The translations under genes were made by a program, and so were the position numbers. A stretch of 64,000 nt of DNA from Streptomyces capillispiralis (lineage in GTDB: Bacteria > Actinomycetota > Actinomycetes > Streptomycetales > Streptomycetaceae), in the NCBI RefSeq assembly GCF_007829875.1, contig NZ_VIWV01000001.1:3318501-3382500 (forward strand). The letters run 5' to 3'. Below are positions 11,144-24,898 of this stretch, in pieces (position 1 is the first letter of the stretch; every line of letters begins with the position of its first letter). The notes beneath the pieces were generated by a model that saw nothing but the letters and a program-made list of their open reading frames with translations, was not told the origin of the DNA and did no database searches.

Positions 11144-12285
11144 CGGTCCTCGTGCCGGGCCGCCTCCTTCAGCGTGTCCCGCAGGGCGTGGAAGGCCGGC
11201 TTGCGGTGGAAGTCCTCCGTCATGACGTTGGCGAAGCCCTCGCCCTCGAAGAACACCGGCACCCACGAGTACTTGTCGGTGAAGCCCCAGATGGTGAACG
11301 AGTCGCAGCCCTCGACGGCCAGGCACGCCTCCAGCGTCCGCCGGTAGTAGTCGGCCTGCTTGCGCTCCTGCTCCGCGGTGGGCACGCCGCTCTCCGGCAG
11401 GTCCATGCGCACGTCCAGCTCGGTGACGGCGGTCTCCAGGCCGAGCGCGTGGAACCGGCGCAGGTTGTCCTCCAGGTCGCCCGGGAAGCCGTACCGGGTG
11501 CTCAGGTGGGCCTGGACGGAGAAGCCGTCCACGGGCACGCCCTGCGCGAGCAGGTCCTGGACGAGGGCGTGGTAGGCGGTGCTCTTCGCGTTGACGCCCT
11601 CGACGTTGTAGTCGTTGAAGAACAGCTTCGCCTCCGGGTCGGCCTCGTGCGCCCACCGGAAGGCGTCGGCGACGATGCCGGGGCCGAGTTCGCGGATCCA
11701 GATGTTGTCCTGGGTGCGCAGCCTGCCCTGGTCGTCGAAGATCTCGTTGGCGACGTCCCACTGCTGGATCCGGCCGGCGTAGCGGCCGACGACGGTGGTG
11801 ATGTGCTCGCGCAGGAGGGCGCGCAGTTCCTCCTGGGAGAAGTCGCCCTGCTCCAGCCACTCCGGGTTCTGGCTGTGCCACAGGAGGGTGTGGCCGCGGA
11901 CGACCTGACGGTGCCGCTCGGCGAACTCCACGATGGCGTCGGCCTGGGCGAAGTCGTAGCGGTCCCGCTCGGGGTGGATGTGGTCCCACTTCATCTGGTT
12001 CTCGGGCGAGACCGAGCTGAACTGGCGCGCCAGGATCTTCCGGTACTCCCTGTCGTACGTGAACGGGTCCGGGTAGTCCTGCGACAGGTGGTGGCCGCCG
12101 CCCGCCACGGCGGTGCCGACGACGAAGCCCTCGGGAGCGGCCGCGCGCAGCCGGTCGAAGGCGGCGTTGGAGTGCGGGGCGGCCTCCCGGCCGGGCGACG
12201 GGTCGGCGGTGGCCACACCCGTCATGAGCGGCAGGGTCAGGGCCGCGGCGGCCAGGGACGCGGTGGCGAAGCGAAGGGGTCTCAT
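11134..12285 (-). CDS. Secreted endo-1,4-beta-xylanase, GH10
   Basis: Hydrolyses internal beta-1,4 bonds of xylan outside the cell. The 383-residue product has a signal peptide (MRPLRFATASLAAAALTLPL, cleavage near ATA-D at 27-28) and one GH10 catalytic domain to the end. The acid/base is E181 in WDVANEIFDD, the nucleophile is E289 in TELDVRM, and GHTLLWHSQ is near 131-139. There is no carbohydrate-binding module. The ATG at 12285 has only a weak Shine-Dalgarno. A palindromic candidate operator lies 30-60 bp upstream. Confidence 0.94.
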   Translation of the reverse strand: MRPLRFATASLAAAALTLPLMTGVATADPSPGREAAPHSNAAFDRLRAAAPEGFVVGTAVAGGGHHLSQDYPDPFTYDREYRKILARQFSSVSPENQMKWDHIHPERDRYDFAQADAIVEFAERHRQVVRGHTLLWHSQNPEWLEQGDFSQEELRALLREHITTVVGRYAGRIQQWDVANEIFDDQGRLRTQDNIWIRELGPGIVADAFRWAHEADPEAKLFFNDYNVEGVNAKSTAYHALVQDLLAQGVPVDGFSVQAHLSTRYGFPGDLEDNLRRFHALGLETAVTELDVRMDLPESGVPTAEQERKQADYYRRTLEACLAVEGCDSFTIWGFTDKYSWVPVFFEGEGFANVMTEDFHRKPAFHALRDTLKEAARHEDREG

Positions 12286-12314
12286 ACGGAGGGTCTCATC
12301 CCGTCATCGGATTC

Positions 12315-12345
12315 TCGAATGTTTCGATACTTGATCCGAAACATT
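12315..12345 (-). promoter_or_regulatory. Palindromic candidate operator of the xylanase gene
   Basis: AATGTTTCG at 12318-12326 is repeated inverted at 12337-12345, and the first half is itself part of a smaller palindrome, TCGAA-TGT-TTCGA (12315-12327). CGAA/TTCG palindromes upstream of actinobacterial xylan genes are known targets of LacI-type repressors such as BxlR. Assignment here is by motif and position only. Confidence 0.45.
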
Positions 12346-12564
12346 TGGCGTCGACGGAACCTAAGGGCCCGCCGAGCGCGAGGTCAATACCCGTGCACCG
12401 GATCGCACGCGAAGCGCCCCGCCCCCGGGCTGTGACCGGGGACGGGGTGCACGGGCGCGGCGAGGAGCCGCCGGCCCTCCGGGACGTACGCCAGGGCCGC
12501 CGAACCGTGATGAACTGCCTTCGATCACCGGAGGACCGAGAGGTCGAGAGGGCTGAGGAGAGTC

Positions 12565-12876
12565 ATGACTGCCGGCGCGCGGGTCGACGACATACCCAAG
12601 GACGTCCAGGAGTTGCTGCGCAGCGCACGGCGGCTGGAGTGGGCGGCCGCCGCGTGGGCAGCGGTGGCGCTCGCCCTGTGGGGCTGGTGGTTCGTGTCGT
12701 TCGAGCCCTTGACCGCGCCGCATCCGCTGGACGACGAGCCTCTGTCCAAGGGGCCGATCGGCGTCCTCGCCCTGGCCGTCGTCCCCACGGTCGCCACCGC
12801 GGCGACCTTCGTCTACTCCAGGGTGCTGTTCCACCTGGCCCACCTGGAACTCGGGCGGTCCCTGCGGAGCCGATAG
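12565..12876 (+). CDS. Small two-helix membrane protein, unknown function
   Basis: A 103-residue protein with a clear ribosome-binding site (GGAGAG, 3 nt before the ATG). A short polar N-terminus predicting a helix (DDIPKDVQELLRSARRLEWA) is followed by two membrane segments, about 26-46 (AAAAWAAVALALWGWWFV) and about 70-90 (IGVLALAVVPTVATAATFVY), joined by an acidic loop. I recognise no family. It stands alone between the xylanase and glucanase genes on the opposite strand from the xylanase. Confidence 0.7.
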   Translation: MTAGARVDDIPKDVQELLRSARRLEWAAAAWAAVALALWGWWFVSFEPLTAPHPLDDEPLSKGPIGVLALAVVPTVATAATFVYSRVLFHLAHLELGRSLRSR

Positions 12877-13037
12877 CGGCCCGCCCGCTTAAGCACGCCT
12901 TAAGGCGCCCATAAGCGCCTCCGGGGCCGGTCCAAACCGTTGGTTGCCGCGTGAACCTTCCGTACGATCCCTCAGGATCGACCATGCTCGACCATCACGC
13001 TCGACCCAACCCCCCACAAACAGAGGTGTGTTCAGCC

Positions 13038-13946
13038 ATGGCTGCTCATCGCGCACGCCGGCGGTCGCTCGGCGGGCTCGCGTTCCTGGTCACCGCCGCC
13101 GTCACCGGCACGCTCGTCCTCACCGGCACCGGACCGGGCGCCCACCAAGCCGACGCCGCCACTCCCGTCACCGCCACCCCCACGGCCGTGACATGGTCCG
13201 ACGAGTTCGACGGCGCCGCCGGAACCGCTCCCGACCCGGGCAAGTGGACCCTGGAGACCGGCGGCACGGGCAACGGCAACAACGAGTTGCAGTACTACAC
13301 CAACAGCACGGACAACGCCGCCCTCGACGGCAACGGCAACCTCGTCATCACCGCCCGCAAGAACACCGACTCCGGTCTCCAGTGCTGGTACGGGCCGTGT
13401 CAGTACACCTCGGCCCGCCTCAACACCGCCGGCACCTTCACACAGGCGTACGGTCACTTCGAGGCCCGCATCAAGATCCCGCGCGGGCAGGGCATCTGGC
13501 CGGCGTTCTGGATGCTCGGTGACGACCTGGGCAGCGTCGGATGGCCCAACAGCGGTGAGATCGACATCATGGAGAACGTCGGCAACGAGCCGAACACCGT
13601 CCACGGCACCCTGCACGGCCCCGGCTACTCCGGCAGCGGCGGCATCGGCGCCCCGTACGGCTCCCCGGACGGACGGGCCTTCGCCGACGACTTCCACGTC
13701 TTCGCGGTCGACTGGAGCCCCGACAAGATCACCTGGTCCGTCGACGGCCGGACCTACCAGACCCGCACGCCCGCCGATCTGGGCGGCAACAAGTGGGTGT
13801 TCGACCACCCGTTCTTCCTGATCCTCAACCTCGCCGTCGGCGGCAACTGGCCCGGCAGCCCCGACAGCAGCACCCAGTTCCCGCAGACGATGACCATCGA
13901 CTACGTACGGGTGTCCGCGGCCGACAGCGCCGCCGCGAAGAGCTGA
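13038..13946 (+). CDS. Secreted GH16 endo-beta-1,3-glucanase (laminarinase type)
   Basis: Predicted to cleave beta-1,3-glucan such as fungal wall or laminarin. The 302-residue product starts at the ATG at 13038 (AGAGG 11 nt upstream). It has a signal peptide (ARRR, hydrophobic stretch, cleavage near ADA-A) and a single GH16 jelly-roll domain from TPTAVTWSDEF to DYVRVSAAD. The catalytic signature GEIDIMENVG carries the two glutamates and aspartate. The substrate-cleft motifs GIWPAFWMLG and NLAVGGNWPG are present. Bacterial enzymes with this arrangement are usually laminarinases; an exact substrate cannot be read from sequence. Confidence 0.92.
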   Translation: MAAHRARRRSLGGLAFLVTAAVTGTLVLTGTGPGAHQADAATPVTATPTAVTWSDEFDGAAGTAPDPGKWTLETGGTGNGNNELQYYTNSTDNAALDGNGNLVITARKNTDSGLQCWYGPCQYTSARLNTAGTFTQAYGHFEARIKIPRGQGIWPAFWMLGDDLGSVGWPNSGEIDIMENVGNEPNTVHGTLHGPGYSGSGGIGAPYGSPDGRAFADDFHVFAVDWSPDKITWSVDGRTYQTRTPADLGGNKWVFDHPFFLILNLAVGGNWPGSPDSSTQFPQTMTIDYVRVSAADSAAAKS

Positions 13947-14062
13947 ACCCGAGCGCCCCGCGTCACACCGCCCGTCGGCCCGTCCGCTCCCGGACGTCTC
14001 CCGGCGCCGGCGCCGCGGGGCGCTCCTCCACAGCCCTCACCCCGGTCGAGCCGAGGCTCTCC

Positions 14063-14335
14063 TCACCGCGCTGGACCTGTGGCACGGTCCGCGGCGAAGA
14101 CCTCGGCAGTCGATGCGGCGGTGAGCGCCCGCTCGAACCAGAGCGTCAACACCTCGGGATCCCCGCAACCGACGATGCGCTCCCGGTCCGCCTCGGAGAC
14201 CTCAATACCCCGATGCCCCAGCAGGATCAGAAGGCCCCGCCCCTGCCCCTGAGCCTGACCTTCCGCCCGGCCCTCCGCCCGGCCCTCCGCCCGAAGCCTC
14301 TGAGCAGTCTCCGACTGGAACAGGGACAGGTCCAT
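14063..14335 (-). CDS. Stand-alone duplicate of Rpn C-terminal domain (RpnS-like)
   Basis: A 90-residue frame (MDLSLFQSETAQRLRAEG...) nearly identical to the C-terminal 96 residues of the upstream nuclease gene. It contains the four-residue repeats RAEG (three) and QAQG (one; the parent has two). Its ATG overlaps the parent stop (TGATG), so it would be translated by coupling. Work on E. coli Rpn proteins showed that a separately translated C-terminal fragment neutralises the full-length nuclease. This copy could be an extra antitoxin, or the remains of a partial tandem duplication. The frame is intact and the substitutions are modest. Confidence 0.65.
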   Translation of the reverse strand: MDLSLFQSETAQRLRAEGRAEGRAEGQAQGQGRGLLILLGHRGIEVSEADRERIVGCGDPEVLTLWFERALTAASTAEVFAADRATGPAR

Positions 14336-14625
14336 CACTCCGCGGGTCCTGTCTCCCCGCCCGCCGCGAACACCTCCGCCATCGACGTGGCCGTCAGCGC
14401 CCGCTCGAACCAGAGCGTCAACACCTCGGGATCCCCGCAACCGACGATGCGCTCCCGGTCCGCCTCGGAGACCTCAATACCCCGATGCCCCAGCAGGATC
14501 AGAAGGCCCCGCCCCTGCCCCTGAGCCTGCCCCTGAGCCTGACCTTCCGCCCGGCCCTCCGCCCGGCCCTCCGCCCGAAGCTTCTGAGCAGTCTCCGACT
14601 GGAAGAAAGAGAGGTCGACGGCCAT
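14335..14625 (-). CDS. Nested in-frame C-terminal product of the Rpn gene (RpnS-like antitoxin candidate)
   Basis: Inside the nuclease gene, codon 216 is an ATG preceded by GGAGG (14632-14636) with a 6-nt spacer, a stronger ribosome-binding site than most true starts in this window. Translation from it gives 96 residues covering exactly the repeat-bearing C-terminal domain. This matches the RpnL/RpnS gene-within-gene arrangement described in E. coli, including variable four-residue repeats in the dimerisation helix. Separate expression is inferred from the Shine-Dalgarno, not proven. Confidence 0.6.
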   Translation of the reverse strand: MAVDLSFFQSETAQKLRAEGRAEGRAEGQAQGQAQGQGRGLLILLGHRGIEVSEADRERIVGCGDPEVLTLWFERALTATSMAEVFAAGGETGPAE

Positions 14626-15270
14626 GAGATGCCTCCAGATGTCCGCGGCCGGCGTCTTGCCGAGGCCTTGTTCCATGAGCTCGATGAAGGTGCCTGCGGT
14701 GCTCTCGTCGTCGGCCGACAGGCCCTTGAGTGCCTTTGCCAGCGCGTTCAGTATGGCATCGGCGTCCGGGTCACGGCGGTGCAGAGCCGCCGACAGGACG
14801 GTGAGCGGGATGTCCCGGGCGGCCTCGGCGGGGCTGTCGATCACCGGTACGTCGTCGGGGCCCAGGACCAGCGGCCTCAGGGTGAGCGCAGGCCACTGCG
14901 GCGGCCCGATGTCGACCTGCCGGGCCGCCCACTCGGCCGTCCCCCGATCCGCGCACACGACGAGCAGTACCGGCGGGATGCGGTACTTGGCGTACACGTA
15001 CGACAGGTAGTACGCCCAGCTGGCGGGCTTGCGCCCGTCCGGCTCCCCCTGCGACTCGACCGCGAGGAGAAAGCTGCCGTCCTCGGTGTCCATCCGCAGC
15101 AGGGTGTCCACCCGGCGTTCCAGGGGCTGGGTCTCCGTGAGGTCGGTGGAGAGCTCGGTGCTGGAGATGGGGGGCGGAAAGGCGACGCCGAGGTTCCTGG
15201 CGGCGCGGGCGAAGAGGCCCGGGTCCTGCTGGAAGATCCGGTGCAGGGCCTCATGGGATGAGCTGACCAT
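14335..15270 (-). CDS. Rpn-family PD-(D/E)XK nuclease (recombination-promoting nuclease/transposase-like)
   Basis: A 311-residue member of the Rpn/YhgA group. The nuclease core is near residues 50-105: D55 in ERRVDTLLRM, then E72 and Q74 in LLAVESQGEPD, then a helix around YYLSYVYAKYR and strand VLLVVCA, as in PD-(D/E)XK folds. Residues 110-210 are helical. From M216 the C-terminus carries RAEG (three) and QAQG (two) four-residue repeats and a conserved ILLGHRGIEVSEADRERI block. In E. coli such proteins are DNases acting as toxins or antiphage factors, with a gene-internal antitoxin. Followed by an overlapping C-terminal duplicate. Confidence 0.75.
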   Translation of the reverse strand: MVSSSHEALHRIFQQDPGLFARAARNLGVAFPPPISSTELSTDLTETQPLERRVDTLLRMDTEDGSFLLAVESQGEPDGRKPASWAYYLSYVYAKYRIPPVLLVVCADRGTAEWAARQVDIGPPQWPALTLRPLVLGPDDVPVIDSPAEAARDIPLTVLSAALHRRDPDADAILNALAKALKGLSADDESTAGTFIELMEQGLGKTPAADIWRHLMAVDLSFFQSETAQKLRAEGRAEGRAEGQAQGQAQGQGRGLLILLGHRGIEVSEADRERIVGCGDPEVLTLWFERALTATSMAEVFAAGGETGPAE

Positions 15271-15405
15271 GAGGCCACGTTAGGGACGGAATGGCACGTG
15301 CCGCCCGCACTTGCCACCTCACTCACGCGATCGAGTGACACCCCTGCCCCTAAGACGACGCCCCACAGAGCAGAGCAAGCCCCGCAGGCACGGACAGGCA
15401 CAGCA

Positions 15406-15441
15406 AAGGGGCCCGTACGACCGAAGTCGTACGGGCCCCTT
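15406..15441 (-). terminator. tuf terminator
   Basis: Perfect 16-bp inverted repeat (arms 15406-15421 and 15426-15441) with a 4-nt loop, 57 nt downstream of the tuf stop. It closes the str operon and separates it from the Rpn gene. Confidence 0.85.
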
Positions 15442-15497
15442 CAGGTGCCAGGTGCTCGCGCGGAACTGCCGCGAGCTACCAGGTCAGATCAGCAAGC

Positions 15498-16691
<1,194 letters not shown>

Positions 16692-16767
16692 GGGGGTCCT
16701 CCTGAGAGTGGTTCTGGTACGCCTTACTCATCGGCGCCAGGTGATCTTTGCTGGGAAACCCGGACCC

Positions 16768-16801
16768 GGGACGTTCCCTCACCATGGTGACGGAACGTCC
16801 C
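16768..16801 (-). promoter_or_regulatory. fusA-tuf intergenic hairpin
   Basis: Arms GGGACGTTCC and GGAACGTCCC (16768-16777, 16792-16801) enclose a second self-complementary segment, TCACCATGGTGA, giving a long near-perfect stem. It sits midway between fusA and tuf. Upstream of it (16820-16825, sense TAGGCT) is a possible -10 for an independent tuf promoter, but the -35 is poor. It may attenuate read-through from fusA. Confidence 0.5.
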
Positions 16802-16859
16802 TTGCAGGCTCCGGGGTCAAGCCTAAAGCGTGTGAACGGGGTCCGTTGAACGGAGTCCG

Positions 16860-18986
16860 CTACTCGCCCTTGGCCTTCGCGATGATCTCCTCGGCGACGT
16901 TCCGGGGAACCTCGGCGTAGGAGTCGAACTGCATGGAGTAGCTGGCCCGGCCGGACGTCTTGCTGCGCAGGTCGCCGACGTAACCGAACATCTCCGAGAG
17001 GGGCACGAGACCCTTCACGACGCGGGCACCCGCCCGCTCCTCCATGGCCTGGATCTGGCCACGGCGGGAGTTGATGTCGCCGATGACCTCACCCATGTAG
17101 TCCTCGGGCGTGGTGACCTCGACGGCCATCATCGGCTCCAGGAGCACGGGCGAAGCCTTGCGCGCGGCCTCCTTGAAGGCCTGCGAACCGGCGATCTTGA
17201 ACGCGAGTTCCGAGGAGTCGACCTCGTGGTAGCCACCGTCGATGAGCGTGACGCGGACGCCCGTCATCTCGTAGCCGGCCAGGATGCCGAACTGCATGGC
17301 CTCCTGCGCACCGGCGTCCACCGAAGGGATGTACTCCTTCGGGATGCGGCCACCGGTGACCTTGTTCACGAACTCGTACGAGGCGTCGCCGCCCTCGATG
17401 GGCTCGATCGCGATCTGCACCTTGGCGAACTGACCGGTACCACCGGTCTGCTTCTTGTGGGTGTAGTCCACGCGCTCGACGGCCTTGCGGATCGTCTCGC
17501 GGTACGCGACCTGCGGCTTGCCGACGTTGGCCTCGACCTTGAACTCACGGCGCATACGGTCGACCAGCACCTCGAGGTGCAGCTCGCCCATACCACCGAT
17601 GATGGTCTGGCCGGTCTCCTCGTCCGAGTGGACCTGGAAGGACGGGTCCTCCTCGGCCAGGCGCTGGATCGCGACGCCGAGCTTCTCCTGGTCGCCCTTC
17701 GACTTGGGCTCGATGGCGACCTGGATGACCGGCGCCGGGAAGTCCATGGACTCCAGGATCACCGGGTTCTTGTCGTCGGACAGCGTCTCACCGGTGGTGG
17801 TCTGCTTCAGGCCCATGACGGCGACGATGTCGCCGGCGCCCACCGACTCGATCTCCTCACGCTTGTTCGCGTGCATGCGGTAGATCTTGCCGATGCGCTC
17901 CTTCTTGCCCTTCACGGAGTTCAGCACGGCGGTGCCGGACTCCAGGCGGCCCGAGTAGACCCGGACGAAGGTGAGCTTGCCGAGGTGCGGGTCGCTCATG
18001 ATCTTGAAGGCGAGCGCGGCGAGCGGCTCGTCCTCCGACGGCTTGCGCCGGACGACGACCTCGGGGTCCTTGACGTCGTGGCCCTCGATGGCCTCGACGT
18101 CGAGGGGGGTCGGCAGGTAGCGCACGACCGCGTCGAGCAGGGGCTGGACGCCCTTGTTCTTGAACGCGGTACCGCAGAACACCGGGGTGACCGTGGTGTC
18201 GCTGGACTTGCCGGAGGCGATGGTGATGCGACGGATCGCGGCGTACAGCTGCTCCTCGGTGGGCTCCTGGCCCTCCAGGAACAGCTCCATGATCTCTTCG
18301 TCGTTCTCCGCGACGGCCTCGACCAGCTTGCCGCGCCACTCCTCGGCGGCCTCGGTGTGCGTGGCCGGGATGTCGACGACGTCGTACATCTCGCCCTTGG
18401 CGGCCTCGGCGGACCACACGAGCGCCTTCATGCGGACCAGGTCCACGACGCCCTTGAAGTCGGCCTCGGCGCCGATCGGGAGCTGCATGACGAGCGGCTG
18501 GGCGCCCAGGCGGTCCGAGATCATCTCCACGCAGCGGTGGAACTCGGCGCCGGTGCGGTCCAGCTTGTTGACGAAGCAGATGCGCGGCACGCCGTAGCGG
18601 TCGGCCTGACGCCACACCGTCTCGGACTGCGGCTCGACACCGGCGACACCGTCGAACACCGTCACGGCACCGTCGAGCACACGCAGGGAGCGCTCCACCT
18701 CGACGGTGAAGTCGACGTGCCCCGGGGTGTCGATGATGTTGATGGTGTAGTCGTTGTCCTCGAGCGGCCAGTGACAGGTGGTGGCAGCAGAGGTGATCGT
18801 GATGCCACGCTCCTGCTCCTGCTCCATCCAGTCCATGGTGGCGGCGCCGTCGTGGACTTCACCGATCTTGTAGGAAACGCCGGTGTAGAACAGGATCCGC
18901 TCGGTGGTGGTCGTCTTGCCCGCGTCGATGTGGGCCATGATCCCGATGTTGCGGACCCTGGCCAGGTCAAGCGAAGTGGTAGCCAT
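16860..18986 (-). CDS. fusA: Elongation factor G
   Basis: GTPase that drives ribosomal translocation and, with RRF, recycling. The 708-residue product is full length. The P-loop [17 protein letters not shown] is near 18-34, [20 protein letters not shown] is near 86, and [10 protein letters not shown] is near 140. EF-G domains II to V follow, ending [20 protein letters not shown]. Third gene of the str operon, 39 nt after rpsG. Confidence 0.99.
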   Translation of the reverse strand: MATTSLDLARVRNIGIMAHIDAGKTTTTERILFYTGVSYKIGEVHDGAATMDWMEQEQERGITITSAATTCHWPLEDNDYTINIIDTPGHVDFTVEVERSLRVLDGAVTVFDGVAGVEPQSETVWRQADRYGVPRICFVNKLDRTGAEFHRCVEMISDRLGAQPLVMQLPIGAEADFKGVVDLVRMKALVWSAEAAKGEMYDVVDIPATHTEAAEEWRGKLVEAVAENDEEIMELFLEGQEPTEEQLYAAIRRITIASGKSSDTTVTPVFCGTAFKNKGVQPLLDAVVRYLPTPLDVEAIEGHDVKDPEVVVRRKPSEDEPLAALAFKIMSDPHLGKLTFVRVYSGRLESGTAVLNSVKGKKERIGKIYRMHANKREEIESVGAGDIVAVMGLKQTTTGETLSDDKNPVILESMDFPAPVIQVAIEPKSKGDQEKLGVAIQRLAEEDPSFQVHSDEETGQTIIGGMGELHLEVLVDRMRREFKVEANVGKPQVAYRETIRKAVERVDYTHKKQTGGTGQFAKVQIAIEPIEGGDASYEFVNKVTGGRIPKEYIPSVDAGAQEAMQFGILAGYEMTGVRVTLIDGGYHEVDSSELAFKIAGSQAFKEAARKASPVLLEPMMAVEVTTPEDYMGEVIGDINSRRGQIQAMEERAGARVVKGLVPLSEMFGYVGDLRSKTSGRASYSMQFDSYAEVPRNVAEEIIAKAKGE

Positions 18987-19025
18987 GAGGCTTCAGTCTT
19001 CTCTCGGTCTCGATGGGGTCTGCGA

Positions 19026-19496
19026 CTACCAGCGGTAGTGCGCGAAGGCCTTGTTGGACTCGGCCATCTTGTGCGTGTCCTCGCGCTTCTTCACAGCGGC
19101 ACCGAGGCCGTTGGAAGCGTCGAGAAGCTCGTTGAGCAGACGCTCGGTCATGGTCTTCTCGCGACGGGCGCGGGAGTAACCGACCAGCCAGCGCAGCGCG
19201 AGCGTGTTGGCGCGACCGGGCTTGACCTCGATCGGAACCTGGTACGTCGCACCACCGACACGGCGGGACTTGACCTCGAGGGTCGGCTTGATGTTCTCCA
19301 GCGCGCGCTTCAGCGTGATGATCGGGTCGTTGCCCGTCTTCTCACGCAGACCCTCCATGGCACCGTAGACGATGCGCTCGGCGGTGGAGCGCTTGCCGTT
19401 CAGCAGCACCTTATTGATGAGGGAGGTCACCAGAGGAGAACCGTAGACCGGGTCGATGATGACCGGGCGCTTCGGGGCGGGGCCCTTACGAGGCAT
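19026..19496 (-). CDS. rpsG: 30S ribosomal protein S7
   Basis: S7 nucleates assembly of the 30S head and lines the E-site. The 156-residue product is full length, from [20 protein letters not shown] to KAFAHYRW. The 16S-binding region ([20 protein letters not shown]) is intact. It begins 2 nt after the rpsL stop. Confidence 0.98.
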   Translation of the reverse strand: MPRKGPAPKRPVIIDPVYGSPLVTSLINKVLLNGKRSTAERIVYGAMEGLREKTGNDPIITLKRALENIKPTLEVKSRRVGGATYQVPIEVKPGRANTLALRWLVGYSRARREKTMTERLLNELLDASNGLGAAVKKREDTHKMAESNKAFAHYRW

Positions 19497-19498
19497 TC

Positions 19499-19870
19499 TT
19501 ACTTCTCCTTCTTGGCGCCGTAACGGCTGCGAGCCTGCTTGCGGTTCTTGACACCCTGGGTGTCGAGGGAACCGCGGATGATCTTGTAGCGAACACCCGG
19601 CAGGTCCTTCACACGGCCGCCGCGCACGAGCACGATGGAGTGCTCCTGCAGGTTGTGTCCCTCACCCGGAATGTAAGCCGTGACCTCGATCCCACTGGTC
19701 AGACGCACACGCGCGACCTTACGCAGGGCCGAGTTCGGCTTCTTCGGGGTGGTCGTGAACACACGCGTGCAGACGCCACGACGCTGGGGCGAACCCTCGA
19801 GTGCGGGCGTCTTGTTCTTCTCGACCTTGTCCTGCCGGCCCTTGCGGACCAGCTGCTGGATCGTAGGCAC
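19499..19870 (-). CDS. rpsL: 30S ribosomal protein S12
   Basis: S12 controls decoding accuracy and is the streptomycin-resistance target. The 123-residue product starts at the GTG at 19870 with GGAG 5 nt upstream. The open frame continues further upstream but only through leader sequence. K43 ([10 protein letters not shown]) and K88 ([10 protein letters not shown]), the usual streptomycin-resistance positions, are wild type. First gene of the str operon. Confidence 0.98.
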   Translation of the reverse strand: MPTIQQLVRKGRQDKVEKNKTPALEGSPQRRGVCTRVFTTTPKKPNSALRKVARVRLTSGIEVTAYIPGEGHNLQEHSIVLVRGGRVKDLPGVRYKIIRGSLDTQGVKNRKQARSRYGAKKEK

Positions 19871-19920
19871 TACTTCTCCGGTTTCTGTGTGCCGAATGGT
19901 GAAGCTAACCTGGAACGTCG

Positions 19921-19945
19921 CCGACCCACGCGGTCGGGTGTGTCG
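19921..19945 (-). promoter_or_regulatory. Conserved leader element, str copy
   Basis: In the sense direction this is CGACACACCCGACC then GCGTGGGTCGG, with potential 6-bp hairpin arms CCGACC/GGTCGG. It is identical at 24 of 25 positions to 5568-5592 in the S10 leader and lies 51 nt upstream of rpsL. A GTTCCAG follows downstream in both leaders. Confidence 0.55.
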
Positions 19946-20066
19946 AATCCCGCGGACTTCCACCGCAAGGCGGAAGAAAGCGCGGATTGCGGTGGCCGTT
20001 GACCGGCCTCCGGTGCGGTGTGATGGCACGCACGAAGGCCAGGGCACACCCCAGGCACAAGGTCTG

Positions 20067-20095
20067 AGCGTACCTACCGCATTCGCTGCGGTCAA
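20067..20095 (-). promoter_or_regulatory. str operon promoter
   Basis: TTGACC (20090-20095), a 17-bp spacer and TACGCT (20067-20072) fit the major vegetative (HrdB) consensus. Transcription would start near 20060, giving a leader of about 190 nt to rpsL that carries the conserved 25-nt element. Confidence 0.6.
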
Positions 20096-20166
20096 AACAA
20101 ATGGGGCCGGACCGCCCACCCGCGCGGGACACGTCACAGGCACGGGCAACCGATGATCTTCGATTG

Positions 20167-20733
20167 TCAGCCGGCCGCCAGGGCCAGGGCGAAGGAAAGG
20201 AACATCAGCACCGCCCACCCCGCGTTCGCCAGCCAGCCGAGGGCCAGCCCGGTCAGCGCCAGCCCGTCGCCCTCCTCACCGGTGCGCGCGATCTCCGCGC
20301 GCGCCATGTGGCCCAGGACGACCGCCGGGATGCCGGTGAGCCCGAAGGTGACCAGACAGAGCCCTCCGCAGACGGCGGAGGCGACCGCCTTGCCGTTCAC
20401 CCGCGCCCGGGGCGCCGGCAGGAACACCGCGGGCACCGCGTACGGGGCCTGCGGCGGGACGGGGCCCTGCGGCAAGTCGGCCACCAGCAGCGCCAGCTCC
20501 CCCACCGTACGCGCCGTGTACGCCCGCTCCACGCGCCCGTCGAACTCGGCCTTCTCCAGCCGTCCCTCGCCGTACCCGGCTCTGAGCACGTCGACGGCCC
20601 GCTCCCGGTCGGCGTGCGAGGCGCGCATCGACGGCCCGGCCTGCCCACCCCACGGCTGCGGCCCGCCCTGCCCCTGCTGCCCCTGCTGCCATGGCTGCCA
20701 CGGCTGCCCCTGCGGATACGGCGCGTACGACAC
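20167..20733 (-). CDS. DUF1707/DUF4190 membrane protein
   Basis: A 188-residue protein starting at the GTG at 20733 (GGAGGT 8 nt upstream). Residues 1-35 are a Gln/Pro/Trp-rich tail ([18 protein letters not shown]). Then comes a DUF1707 domain ([20 protein letters not shown] ... [14 protein letters not shown]), then two membrane helices of the DUF4190 type ([53 protein letters not shown]). Common in Streptomyces; molecular function unknown. Earlier ATG codons in frame are possible but have weaker ribosome-binding sites. Confidence 0.8.
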   Translation of the reverse strand: MSYAPYPQGQPWQPWQQGQQGQGGPQPWGGQAGPSMRASHADRERAVDVLRAGYGEGRLEKAEFDGRVERAYTARTVGELALLVADLPQGPVPPQAPYAVPAVFLPAPRARVNGKAVASAVCGGLCLVTFGLTGIPAVVLGHMARAEIARTGEEGDGLALTGLALGWLANAGWAVLMFLSFALALAAG

Positions 20734-20849
20734 CGAGCACCACCTCCCCGTCGCACCGGGTCCCTCCATCATGCGCTGGAGCGGACGTTCCGGCACCGGT
20801 AGGGACGAAACCGGTCGGCGAACCGGTTCCCGGTACCCGGGGACACGCC

Positions 20850-20885
20850 GAGGGGCGGCCACCCCGTACGGAGTGACCGCCCCTC
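20850..20885 (-). terminator. rpoBC terminator
   Basis: Arms GAGGGGCGG (20850-20858) and CCGCCCCTC (20877-20885), 19 nt past the rpoC stop, with partial extension of the stem inside. It ends the rpoBC transcript. Confidence 0.7.
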
Positions 20886-20904
20886 AGTGCGTCAAGCTGC
20901 CCGC

Positions 20905-24804
<3,900 letters not shown>

Positions 24805-24862
24805 TATGCGTCAATCCCTCTCAGGGTTGTAAGTCATGGGGTCTGATACGGGGGTCCTGGGG

Positions 24863-24891
24863 CCGGCGGCCTTCACGCGGAAGGCCGCCGG
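24863..24891 (-). promoter_or_regulatory. rpoB-rpoC intercistronic hairpin
   Basis: Perfect 11-bp inverted repeat with arms at 24863-24873 and 24881-24891 and a 7-nt loop, just after the rpoB stop. No T-tract. As rpoC must be co-transcribed, this is more likely a processing or stabilising hairpin than a terminator. Confidence 0.55.
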
Positions 24892-24898
24892 ACTCCCG

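Larger units (their letters stand above)
14063..14625. repeat. Tandem duplication of the Rpn gene 3' end
   Basis: The stretch 14063-14335 is a second copy of 14335-14625. From about 14132 to 14250 and 14404 to 14522 the two are identical over roughly 119 bp. The copies differ by one 12-bp QAQG-encoding unit and by changes near their ends. This is a direct repeat with period about 272-290 bp. Confidence 0.85.

Noticed and set aside
14063-15270. An insertion sequence, because Rpn proteins are sometimes labelled transposases
   Set aside because: No terminal inverted repeats, no target-site duplication and no DDE catalytic motif; the only repeat is the internal duplication of the gene end.
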